From contig NZ_CP040872.1 of NCBI RefSeq assembly GCF_006337065.1, positions 2,232,001 through 2,296,000 on the forward strand: a stretch of 64,000 nt of DNA, given 5' to 3'. Positions 26,124 to 33,101 of this stretch are shown piece after piece. The DNA comes from Agromyces laixinhei (GTDB lineage Bacteria > Actinomycetota > Actinomycetes > Actinomycetales > Microbacteriaceae). The notes beneath the pieces were generated by a model, which was not told where the DNA came from, ran no database searches, and saw only the letters and a program-made list of their open reading frames with translations. Position 1 is the first letter of the stretch; each line of letters begins with the position of its first letter. The translations under genes and the position numbers were made by a program.

Positions 26124-26177
26124 GAAGATGGCAAGAATGCCATCGGCATGCCAACTGCCGTGGAAAATGCCATCTTC
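26124..26177. repeat. Nested hairpin downstream of the integrase gene
   Basis: GAAGATGGCA (26124-26133) pairs with TGCCATCTTC (26168-26177), and inside it GATGGCA-AGAA-TGCCATC forms a second hairpin. It lies 39 bases beyond the integrase stop on the - strand and could be a terminator or a remnant of an IS end. Confidence 0.5.
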
Positions 26178-26215
26178 GCTTGGAACCTACAGCTAGATCC
26201 ACCGCGCAAACAGCT

Positions 26216-27400
26216 CTACTCCTTCGGCGCCAGCTGCTGCAACACATCGGCCGGCGCCGACTTGACCGTCCGATCAGGCTCGGCGTAATGCGCCTTCGTC
26301 GTCGACGTCGACGTGTGGCCGAGCATGTCCGCGGCTGCTTGCATCCCGAGCTCCTTCGCGAGGAGCGTCGGTCCGGTTCGACGGAATGCGTGAGGCGAGA
26401 TCTTCAGATCCTTGAGACCGGCGACTTCTAGGATCTTCCGGAAGGTTCGCCTGATGTTGTTGGGCGTGAGTGGTGTGCCCGTCCGAGTCGCAAACAGCAG
26501 GCTCTCGTCGCCCTCCCCGCCGATGATCGTCAAGCGATGCCGAATGACCTCTGCTGCGAACGCCGGCACGGCAACGACGCGATTCGACTCGTGCGTCTTC
26601 GGGTGGTCCTGCCGAAGCACGCCGACACCCGTGCGCACGATCACCGTGCCGTTGATGTGCACCTGCGGCGGATCCGCCGTCATGTCAACATCGCGCTTGC
26701 GCAACGCCAGCACTTCGCCGATTCGCGTCGCTGTCCCGAGCATGACCTCGATGAGGTCGCGCACAAGGCCATCTGACTTCGGCCCCATCGTTTCCGCGCT
26801 CGTGCGATAGTGGCGCGCGGCTTCGCGGATGGCCGCGATCTGCTCCGGTGTGAGTGCCTTCGGCGTGCGTTTCGGTGCCTTCATCCGCCAGACCTCTTTG
26901 ATCGGATTCCTCGGAATGAGCTCCCTGCGCGCCGCAAAGCCCAGCACCATGCTCAACATCGTGCGCGAGTGCTTCGCCTTCGTGTACGACACCGCACGCT
27001 GCACTTTCAGGAATCGCTCGATACGCGCGACCGTCACCTCGCGAATCGTGAACTCCTTGAACGTCGGCAGCACAAGGCCACGCAACTCGCTGGCGTAGAC
27101 CTCCTTCGTACTCGGCGCACGGTCGGGGTCGAGCATCAGATCTTCGAGCCAAGCCTCTGCGAGCATCGTGAACGGCGAGTCTGCCGTCAGGTCGGTCGAG
27201 TCCCCGACGCGCATTCGCGATGCGAGTTCGACCTTCAGTGCGGATCGAGCCGCGTTCCGACTCGCAGCGGTGACCGTCACGCGCCGCGTCTGCCCGTCCC
27301 AGTCCCTGAAGCGGGTCACTGCACGAAACCGCCCGCCTCCGAGCGAAGAGACTGCGATGTCGCCGAACGTTCCGATCGGCAGCCGCGGACGCCCGGCCAT
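26216..27400 (-). CDS. Tyrosine recombinase / integrase of the element
   Basis: A 394-aa site-specific recombinase. The N-terminal arm-binding domain (about 1-80) is followed by a SAM-like core-binding domain (about 80-180, PSTKEVYASELRGLVLP) and a catalytic domain. Visible catalytic residues are Arg in GTATRIGEVLALR, the His-x-x-Arg pair in SPHAFRRTG, His in MLGHTSTSTT and Tyr in KAHYAEPD. It lies next to the tRNA-Met attachment site and should integrate and, with the adjacent excisionase-like protein, excise the 10.1-kb element. The ATG overlaps the upstream stop (TGATG). Confidence 0.93.
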   Translation of the reverse strand: MAGRPRLPIGTFGDIAVSSLGGGRFRAVTRFRDWDGQTRRVTVTAASRNAARSALKVELASRMRVGDSTDLTADSPFTMLAEAWLEDLMLDPDRAPSTKEVYASELRGLVLPTFKEFTIREVTVARIERFLKVQRAVSYTKAKHSRTMLSMVLGFAARRELIPRNPIKEVWRMKAPKRTPKALTPEQIAAIREAARHYRTSAETMGPKSDGLVRDLIEVMLGTATRIGEVLALRKRDVDMTADPPQVHINGTVIVRTGVGVLRQDHPKTHESNRVVAVPAFAAEVIRHRLTIIGGEGDESLLFATRTGTPLTPNNIRRTFRKILEVAGLKDLKISPHAFRRTGPTLLAKELGMQAAADMLGHTSTSTTKAHYAEPDRTVKSAPADVLQQLAPKE

Positions 27401-27633
27401 CAGCTGGCGCCCTCGAGCGCGCCGCTGAGGCTTGGCTCATGCAGACCCTCGAGCCAGCCGAGCACGTCGGACACGCGGAACCGGATTTCGCGGCCGACGC
27501 GAATTCCGGATGGACCACGGCCATGGGCGCGCAGGTCGTAGATCGCCTGCACCTGGACGCCGAGATACTCGGCGAGTTCGCATGTCGTCAGCACCGGCTC
27601 CAAGCCGATTGCGGTAAGTCGTTCGGCGTTCAT
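27400..27633 (-). CDS. Excisionase-like MerR/HTH_17 DNA-binding protein
   Basis: A 77-aa protein with the HTH_17 pattern: VLTTCELAEYLGVQVQAIYDL followed by GRGPSGIRVGREIRFRVSDVLGWL (parts quoted to place the helix-turn-helix and wing). Such proteins beside tyrosine integrases act as recombination directionality factors and repressors. ATG at 27633 is chosen because the conserved core begins soon after it. No standard ribosome site is present; instead the start overlaps an inverted repeat. The stop overlaps the integrase ATG by one base. Confidence 0.82.
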   Translation of the reverse strand: MNAERLTAIGLEPVLTTCELAEYLGVQVQAIYDLRAHGRGPSGIRVGREIRFRVSDVLGWLEGLHEPSLSGALEGAS

Positions 27634-27646
27634 ACCTAGGAGGTAT
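27632..27646. promoter_or_regulatory. Inverted repeat over the excisionase start
   Basis: ATACCT-AGG-AGGTAT, two perfect 6-bp half sites with a 3-bp spacer, covers the start region of the excisionase-like gene. It may be an autoregulatory operator for the xis-int operon. Confidence 0.45.
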
Positions 27647-27722
27647 GCGAGGCCGTTCCAGCTGAACCGAGGCCAGCCGTGGCTGACTCGAACACGCCAC
27701 CGCAGAACGATGGAGTTGTCGA

Positions 27723-27738
27723 ATAAACGGCCAATAAG
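27723..27738 (+). repeat. Arm-type-like repeat, right
   Basis: ATAAACGGCCAATAAG, a near copy of the repeat at 17890-17907 in the same orientation, 65 bases inside the right attachment site. The following CACACACATCA also resembles CACGCATCA after the left copy. Confidence 0.6.
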
Positions 27739-27802
27739 TGGCACACACATCAGGTCTCATCCTTTTCACTAGGACGAGAAACCCTGATCAGATCGATTTC
27801 AA

Positions 27803-27878
27803 GGTAGGGCGGACGGGACTTGAACCCGTGACCGATGGATTATGAGTCCACTGCTCTGACCGGCTGAGCTACCGCCCC
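27803..27878 (-). tRNA. tRNA-Met (CAT)
   Basis: Full cloverleaf on the - strand: acceptor GGGGCGG pairing with CCGCCCT, D arm AGCTC/GAGC, anticodon loop CTCATAA (anticodon CAT), and T arm ACGGG-TTCAAGT-CCCGT. The elongator Met type is likeliest, though Ile2 with a modified C34 is also read from CAT. It starts 10 bases after the GT4 stop codon, so it may be cotranscribed. The 3' half is the attachment site of the element, and after CC the next base is T rather than the CCA end left at 17718. Confidence 0.92.
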
Positions 27879-27888
27879 GCGCGCCGGA

Positions 27889-29163
27889 TCACTCGGAAGT
27901 GGAGGCCGACGCGGCGTCGGTGACCGGATCGGCCACCGGCCTTCCACGATACAGGCTCTCGAAGGTCGAGATCGTGCGCTGGATATCGTGTGCCGCGATG
28001 AGACGGATCGACCCTTCCTTCAGCGCACGGTAGTCGTCTGGCGAGGCCTCGAGCACGGTGCGGAGTTTCGCGGCGAGGTCTTCGGCACTGCCCGGCTCGA
28101 AGAGGTAGCCGTTCTCACCGTCGTGCACGAGGTGAGGCAGGGCCATCGCGTTCGCCGCGACCACGGGCAGGGCCGAGGCCATGGCCTCCATCGTGACGAT
28201 GCTCTGCAACTCCGCGATCGACGGCATCGCGAGCACGGATGCCCGGTGGTAGGCCTCACGCAACTGCTCGTCGGTCACGTAGCCGGTGAAGGTCACGCGG
28301 TCGGCGATGCCCAGGTCGGCGGCCATGTGCTCGAGGTGCCGCTTCTGGTCTCCCCCGCCGACGATCTCGACCTTCGCGTCGAGCTCTTTCGGCAGCAAGG
28401 TGAGGGCCCGCAGGAGCACGTCGATCTGCTTCTCGCCGGTCACCCGACCGACGAAGAGGATGCGGTTCTCGGTGCGCGGCTCCCAGTTCGGCGAGTACTT
28501 GTGCGCGTCGATGCCGCACGAGATCGCATGAACACCCACGAGGTCAGTGTGCTTCTCGAGGAACTGCGCGGCCTTGCGGGTCGGCGTCGTGACGGCTTCC
28601 GCACGACCGAAGGTGCGGCCTGCGGCCTTCCACGCAAGGCCCACCGCCCACTCCTGCCAAGCCCTCGGCAAGAGCGTGAACTCGAGCATGTTCTCGGGCA
28701 TGAAGTGGTTGGTGCCGACGATGCGGATGCCGCGCTTCTGGGCTTCGATCGAGAGCCCACGACCAGTGATGATGTGCGACTGGAAGTGCACGACATCGGG
28801 CCCGACACGGTCGATGACTCTGGCGCTGTTCTGTTTGATACGCCACGGCAACGCGAACCGCAGCCAGTCGTGCGGGTACCAACGCCAGCTGAGCAGGCGG
28901 TGCGCGGTGATCTGCTGCCCCTCGTGCACCTCTTTCCAGGTTCCGTGCTTGCGGCTTCCGGCCGGGGCCATGACGTGCACGTCGTGACCGCGCTCCGCGA
29001 GGCCTGCCGCGAGGCGCTCGGCGAACCGCGCGGCGCCGTTGACGTCGGGGGCGAAGGTGTCGGCGCCGATCAGAACCGTGAGTGGTCGTTCGGGTGCGGC
29101 TCCGGCGGTGTCGGCGGTACTCGCACCGGGGGTGTCAGACACGTTGGGGTAGTTCCTCACCAT
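27889..29163 (-). CDS. Glycosyltransferase family 4 protein
   Basis: A 424-aa GT-B retaining glycosyltransferase. The N-terminal Rossmann domain has LIGADTFAPDVNGAARFAERLA with the acceptor-side Gly loop. The C-terminal domain has ILFVGRVTGEKQIDVLLRAL and the donor-site ELQSIVTMEAMASALPVV, equivalent to the family EX7E motif. Relatives include mannosyltransferases for phosphatidylinositol mannosides or other glycolipids; the acceptor is unknown. ATG at 29163 is used. A TTG at 29229, close to a TAGACT -10 box, would add 22 residues and cannot be excluded. Confidence 0.88.
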   Translation of the reverse strand: MVRNYPNVSDTPGASTADTAGAAPERPLTVLIGADTFAPDVNGAARFAERLAAGLAERGHDVHVMAPAGSRKHGTWKEVHEGQQITAHRLLSWRWYPHDWLRFALPWRIKQNSARVIDRVGPDVVHFQSHIITGRGLSIEAQKRGIRIVGTNHFMPENMLEFTLLPRAWQEWAVGLAWKAAGRTFGRAEAVTTPTRKAAQFLEKHTDLVGVHAISCGIDAHKYSPNWEPRTENRILFVGRVTGEKQIDVLLRALTLLPKELDAKVEIVGGGDQKRHLEHMAADLGIADRVTFTGYVTDEQLREAYHRASVLAMPSIAELQSIVTMEAMASALPVVAANAMALPHLVHDGENGYLFEPGSAEDLAAKLRTVLEASPDDYRALKEGSIRLIAAHDIQRTISTFESLYRGRPVADPVTDAASASTSE

Positions 29164-29302
29164 TTCAAGGGATCGAGGGCCATCGGCCCTCGTCGGGGCG
29201 CCGCCATAGGGATCGGCGCGCGAACTCAATCCGACGATAGTCTACGCAATCGACCAGGTCGTTCCCTGCGCATGCATGTCGCCGAAGCGGCATCCGCTCG
29301 GT

Positions 29303-30220
29303 TCACAGGCGCGTCTGCGGGTGATTGCGCGCCAGTTGGAAGACGCCCCAGACGGCGATGACCCCGGCCACGATGAACACGCCGATGGCCCACGGCGGGG
29401 CCTGCGACGCCTCGCCGAGCACGACGATGCCGATCGCCACGGCGACCATCGGGTCGACGACCGTGAGCCCTGCGATGACGAGGTCGGGCGGCCCCGAGGC
29501 GTAGGCGTTCTGTACGAAATACGCGCCGAGCGCGGCCGCACCGACCAGACCGAGCACGCAGAGGGTGGTGAGCCAATCGAACTCCCCCTGCTCGATGCGC
29601 CCGATCACGACCTTGGCGAGCGTGGCGACGAAGCCGTAGAGCACGCCGGCCATGATGACGTAGAAGATCGCGCGGATGTGCTGGCGGAAGATCGCGAAGG
29701 CGAGGCCCGCGAGCACGAGCACGACGGCGAGGATGATGAGGATCGTGACGAGCTGCCGGTCGGTGACCGGCTTGTCGACCGCCGTGAACGCCGCGACGCC
29801 GACGAAGAGGAAGACGCCGCCCACGCACATGACGATCGCCGAGATCGATTTGCTGTTCAGCTTCACATGGTTGATGCGCGAGTTGAGGATCGAGGTGATG
29901 ACGAGTGCGATGGCGCCGAGCGGCTGCACCACGATGAGCGGGGCGAAGTAGAGGCTCGACAGCTGGAAGACGATCGCGAGGCCGAGCATGACCGTGCCGA
30001 GCACCCACGAGGGCCGCGCGAGCAGCAGTGCGAGCTGCTTGACGTTCAGGCCCTTGCCGAAGCTGTCGACCGTGCGCGACTCGACCTTGACCACGCCTCG
30101 GTGCTGGAACTGCGCGCCGAGCGAGAGGAACACGGCGCCGACGAGGGCGAGCGGGATTCCGATGAACTGTGTGGGGTCGAGTGCGATCTGCTCAGTGAGG
30201 TCGCTCAAGTCCGGTTCCAC
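29303..30220 (-). CDS. DMT-superfamily transporter (NIPA/EamA-like)
   Basis: A 305-aa membrane protein with about nine to ten hydrophobic segments arranged as two repeats, matching the drug/metabolite transporter superfamily; AQFQHRGVVK and IVVQPLGAIALVITSI resemble the NIPA-type magnesium transporter branch. The substrate is uncertain. GTG at 30220 lies six bases after a TAGGGT box without a ribosome site, so the message is probably leaderless. It is divergent from def with only 40 bases between the starts. Confidence 0.78.
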   Translation of the reverse strand: MEPDLSDLTEQIALDPTQFIGIPLALVGAVFLSLGAQFQHRGVVKVESRTVDSFGKGLNVKQLALLLARPSWVLGTVMLGLAIVFQLSSLYFAPLIVVQPLGAIALVITSILNSRINHVKLNSKSISAIVMCVGGVFLFVGVAAFTAVDKPVTDRQLVTILIILAVVLVLAGLAFAIFRQHIRAIFYVIMAGVLYGFVATLAKVVIGRIEQGEFDWLTTLCVLGLVGAAALGAYFVQNAYASGPPDLVIAGLTVVDPMVAVAIGIVVLGEASQAPPWAIGVFIVAGVIAVWGVFQLARNHPQTRL

Positions 30221-30260
30221 GCATCGACCCTACCGGTTCGGCGGTGGATATCCTTGCCGA
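30221..30260. promoter_or_regulatory. Back-to-back leaderless promoters
   Basis: On the - strand TAGGGT (30232-30227) stands six bases before the GTG of the DMT gene. On the + strand TATCCT (30249-30254) stands six bases before the def ATG. Neither gene has a Shine-Dalgarno sequence. The -10 boxes are 16 bases apart, so the two promoters share DNA. Confidence 0.65.
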
Positions 30261-30824
30261 ATGGCCGTGCTCCCCATTCGAATCACCGGCGACCCGGTGC
30301 TGCATTCCCCAGCCCTCCCGGTCGAGAACATCGACGACGAAGTGCGCGCCCTCGTGGCCGACATGTTCGAGACGATGGATGCCGCGCCGGGCGTGGGGCT
30401 CGCCGGTCCGCAGGTGGGCGCGGGGCTCCGCCTGTTCACCTATGCATGGGTGGAGGAGAGCGGCAACCGCTGGCGCGGCGTCGCGATCAATCCCGAGCTC
30501 TGGATCTCGCCCCCGCCCGCCGGGGAGCCCGACATCGACGAAGAGGAGGGATGCCTCTCATTCCCCGGCGAACGCTTCGGGCTCCGCCGCGCCGAGCGCG
30601 CGATCCTTCGCGCCACTGACCTCGACGGTGAGCGCTTCGAGATCGAGGCCGAAGGATGGCTCGCTCGCATCTTCCAGCACGAATACGACCACCTCGACGG
30701 CACGCTGTACACCGATCGGCTCGGGGAGCGCGACCAGCGCATCGTCGCGAAGATCACCCGCAAGCTCGGGTGGGGCCGGCCGGGTGCGCAGTGGATGCCG
30801 GGCGTCGACGACCTCGACGCCTGA
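30261..30824 (+). CDS. def: Peptide deformylase
   Basis: A 187-aa metal-dependent enzyme that removes the formyl group from the first Met of new proteins. The three motifs are GVGLAGPQVG (motif 1, with Gly where Ala is commoner), EEGCLSFPG (metal Cys), and QHEYDHLDG (two metal His and catalytic Glu). ATG at 30261 follows a TATCCT box by six bases and has no ribosome site, so it is probably leaderless. It is not next to fmt as in many bacteria. Confidence 0.93.
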   Translation: MAVLPIRITGDPVLHSPALPVENIDDEVRALVADMFETMDAAPGVGLAGPQVGAGLRLFTYAWVEESGNRWRGVAINPELWISPPPAGEPDIDEEEGCLSFPGERFGLRRAERAILRATDLDGERFEIEAEGWLARIFQHEYDHLDGTLYTDRLGERDQRIVAKITRKLGWGRPGAQWMPGVDDLDA

Positions 30825-30860
30825 ACAGGCCCAGATTCACGGATGCCGCGTGGCGCCGAT

Positions 30861-31166
30861 TCACGCCAGCGCGCGGATGCCGGCCGCGACCACAGCGGCG
30901 ACGGCCACGACGATGACGAACGGCACTCGGAGCGCGTAGAGCGCCGCGGCGACGATCACCGCGGGCACCCGTGCGTCGACCACGATCTGCTGGCCGACGC
31001 CGAGGGTCTGCACCGCGATGAGCGCTGCAAGCAGCGCGACGGTGAGCAGGTCGGCGATGCGCGCCGGACGCTCGCGCTCGAGGAACCCGGCGGGCACGAG
31101 GTGGCCGGCGAGCTTGAGTGCGAGGGTCGCCGCACTGGCGATGAGGATGATGTGCCAGGTGGTCAC
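30861..31166 (-). CDS. AzlD family branched-chain amino acid exporter subunit
   Basis: A 101-aa membrane protein with three to four hydrophobic helices (TTWHIILIASAATLALKLAG at the start). It matches the small AzlD/BrnE subunit in size and in the LKLAG...RVPAVIVAAALYALR pattern. GTG at 31166 overlaps the AzlC stop (GTGA), so the two subunits are made together. The pair exports branched-chain amino acids such as isoleucine or valine analogues in known cases. Confidence 0.85.
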   Translation of the reverse strand: MTTWHIILIASAATLALKLAGHLVPAGFLERERPARIADLLTVALLAALIAVQTLGVGQQIVVDARVPAVIVAAALYALRVPFVIVVAVAAVVAAGIRALA

Positions 31167-31927
31167 GCGGTTCGCCTCCGATCGAAGAGGTTGAACCAGC
31201 CGACGACGACCGCGACGACCGCGGCGACGAGCACTGGGAGCCCGGGCATGAGCACCGGAGTGGCGAGGGTTGCGACGATCGCCGCTGCGACGGCGACGGC
31301 ACCCGCCTGGAACCGCTTGAGCCGGGGCCACAACAAGCCGAGGAAAGCCGCAGCCGCAGCGGCATCCAGCCCCCAGGTCCGGGTGTCGCCGATGGCGTCG
31401 CCGATGAGGGCACCGGCGAGCGTGGTCAGGTTCCAGCCGACGAAGACCACGATGCCCGTGACCCAGAAGCCCACCCGTGCGGCCCGATCATTCGGTTGGG
31501 CGAGCGCGACGGCGGTCGACTCGTCGATCGTGATCCACGCGGCGGCGACGCGGCGCACGATGCTGCCACGCCCCGTTTCGGGGTCGATGCCGTCGACGAT
31601 CGGCTTCATGCGCATGCCGTAGACGACGTTGCGGATGCCGAGCATCGCCGCGGTGGCGATCGCCGAGCCGCCTGCGGCGACGCCCCCGCTCGCGAGCACC
31701 CCCACGAGGGCGAACTGCGAGCCTCCCGTGAACATCACGAGGCTGAGGAAGCACGTCTGCCAGACATCGAGCCCGGCCGCGACCGCGAGGGCTCCGAACG
31801 AGATGCCGTAGATGGCGGTGGCGATCCCGACGGCGAGGCTGTCACGGATCGCAGCGGTTCGGCCTGCGGCCTCGACGGCAGCCTCATCGCCGCCACCGGG
31901 TGCCGCTGCCTCGGCGCGCTCGTCCAC
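31163..31927 (-). CDS. AzlC family branched-chain amino acid exporter subunit
   Basis: A 254-aa membrane protein of the AzlC/BrnF type: DSLAVGIATAIYGISFGALAV (part quoted), SLVMFTGGSQFA, and the AAMLGIRNVVYGMRM block with conserved Arg and Tyr. About seven membrane segments. GTG at 31927 has GGAG about seven bases upstream. It is coupled to azlD by a four-base overlap and lies downstream of tRNA-Asn on the same strand but beyond... the tRNA terminator is on its 5' side, so it needs its own promoter. Confidence 0.87.
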   Translation of the reverse strand: MDERAEAAAPGGGDEAAVEAAGRTAAIRDSLAVGIATAIYGISFGALAVAAGLDVWQTCFLSLVMFTGGSQFALVGVLASGGVAAGGSAIATAAMLGIRNVVYGMRMKPIVDGIDPETGRGSIVRRVAAAWITIDESTAVALAQPNDRAARVGFWVTGIVVFVGWNLTTLAGALIGDAIGDTRTWGLDAAAAAAFLGLLWPRLKRFQAGAVAVAAAIVATLATPVLMPGLPVLVAAVVAVVVGWFNLFDRRRTA

Positions 31928-32029
31928 AGGCCACTCCAGAATCCGTTCAGGCCGCCCGACTCCGACGACGCTCGCCGATCCGACTCCGCTCGCCGATCGA
32001 GCGTCTCACGATCGATCGGAGACGAAAGA

Positions 32030-32055
32030 GGCCCGGCCTCCGAAGAGACCGGGCC
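32030..32055 (-). terminator. Terminator after tRNA-Asn
   Basis: On the - strand GGCCCGGTCTC and GAGGCCGGGCC pair with one mismatch around TTCG, followed by TCTTTCGTC. It starts four bases after the tRNA 3' end. Confidence 0.75.
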
Positions 32056-32059
32056 GCTG

Positions 32060-32132
32060 CTCCCCCACTTGGACTCGAACCAAGAACCTACCGGTTAACA
32101 GCCGATTGCTCTGCCAATTGAGCTATGGAGGA
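32060..32132 (-). tRNA. tRNA-Asn (GTT)
   Basis: A 73-base cloverleaf on the - strand: acceptor TCCTCCA pairing with TGGGGGA, D arm GCTC/GAGC, anticodon loop CTGTTAA with anticodon GTT, T arm CTTGG-TTCGAGT-CCAAG, discriminator G. CCA is not encoded. A promoter with TTGGGA and TAGAGT lies upstream and a hairpin terminator follows, so it is a monocistronic unit. Confidence 0.95.
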
Positions 32133-32152
32133 TCGCTTGTTCAGCGATGGAT

Positions 32153-32182
32153 ACTCTAGCAAAAGGTACGCCCGACTCCCAA
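32153..32182 (-). promoter_or_regulatory. Promoter of tRNA-Asn
   Basis: On the - strand TTGGGA (32182-32177) and TAGAGT (32158-32153) are 18 bases apart, with the tRNA 5' end about 20 bases further on. Confidence 0.6.
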
Positions 32183-32240
32183 TCCGAGGCACCCCGCACG
32201 ATGCGGTTTCATGCGCACGTCGGGAACACCGCGGCATCCA

Positions 32241-33101
32241 TCATGCCGTCGGGCCCATGTCGAGGTCGTCGATCACCGCGTGACCGGCATCGAGCGCTCC
32301 GGCCAGCGCCTTCACATACGGATGCCGCGGGTCGTCGAGTACCTCGTCGATCGTGCCGATCGCCACGAGCCGGCCGCGATCGAGCACGGCGATGCGCTCG
32401 GCCGTGCTGCGGAGCACCGGCAGGTCGTGGCTGATGATGATCGCCGAGAAGGTGTGTTCGTGACGGAGTTCGCCGATCAGCTGCGCCACGACGTCGCGCA
32501 CCGTGAGGTCGATGCCGGCGGTCGGTTCGTCGGCGATGAGCACCGATGGGCCGAGCACGAGCGCCCGCGCCAGCGCGACGCGCTGCCGCTGCCCGCCCGA
32601 GAGCTCGTACGGGTACAGGTCGAGCTTGCCGAGCGAGAGCCGAACGCCGTCGAGCATCGTGGCCACCCTCGTGGCGAGGGCGCGGGCGTTGTATCGGTGG
32701 TCGCGCTCGAGGATCGGCTCGCCGATGATCTCGGCGACCGTGCGATCGGCCGGCAGCGTCGAGGCGGCATCCTGCGGCAGGTAGCCGATGTGGAACTGGT
32801 ACTCGGGAAGCCGGCGTTTCTGGATGCGGCGCAGCGACTGACCGAGCACGGTCGCATCACCGCCGGTGACGACCGGGCGCCCCTCAGCCGACCGCGTGTC
32901 GAACGCGACCCCCGAGAGCAGCCGGGCGAGGGTGGTCTTGCCGCTTCCTGCGCTGCCCAGCAGCCCGAGCACCTCGCCGGGAGCGACCGTGAGGCTCAGC
33001 CCGTGCAACGCGACGTGAGCGGGGCTCGGCCCCTTCGCCGGGTACTCGACCGACAGGTCGTCGAGCACGATCGGGAAGCCGTGGGCGGCGGCACGCATCA
33101 T
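32241..33101 (-). CDS. Peptide ABC transporter ATP-binding protein
   Basis: A 286-aa ATPase with Walker A GSAGSGKTT near residue 49, the Q loop in IGYLPQDAAS, signature LSGGQRQR near residue 168, Walker B VLIADEPT and switch His in IISHDLP. It lacks the C-terminal oligopeptide/dipeptide extension seen in complete OppD/F proteins. The ATG at 33101 overlaps the stop of the dual ATPase (ATGA). It is a third nucleotide-binding domain in an operon that already has two fused ones, so it may be a spare or regulatory subunit, or serve another permease. Confidence 0.85.
   Translation of the reverse strand: MMRAAAHGFPIVLDDLSVEYPAKGPSPAHVALHGLSLTVAPGEVLGLLGSAGSGKTTLARLLSGVAFDTRSAEGRPVVTGGDATVLGQSLRRIQKRRLPEYQFHIGYLPQDAASTLPADRTVAEIIGEPILERDHRYNARALATRVATMLDGVRLSLGKLDLYPYELSGGQRQRVALARALVLGPSVLIADEPTAGIDLTVRDVVAQLIGELRHEHTFSAIIISHDLPVLRSTAERIAVLDRGRLVAIGTIDEVLDDPRHPYVKALAGALDAGHAVIDDLDMGPTA

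Larger units (their letters stand above)
17719..27838. mobile_element. Integrative element in tRNA-Met (10.1 kb)
   Basis: A 36-bp stretch equal to the 3' end of tRNA-Met occurs at both ends. The right copy is part of the intact tRNA and the left copy stands alone, still followed by a CCA end. A tyrosine recombinase and an excisionase-like gene lie beside the intact tRNA, the usual layout for tRNA-targeting elements. No replication, relaxase or phage structural genes are seen, so it is a small genomic island. The cargo is a WXG100-like/DUF1023 module, secreted proteins and several IS copies. Confidence 0.85.

Noticed and set aside
17719..27838. Prophage
   Set aside because: There are no capsid, tail, terminase, lysis or replication genes, and the length is only 10 kb.
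31969..31998. Short direct repeat CGCTCGCCGATC, two copies
   Set aside because: Two 12-bp copies 18 bases apart in GC-rich sequence before azlC; too little to support a function.
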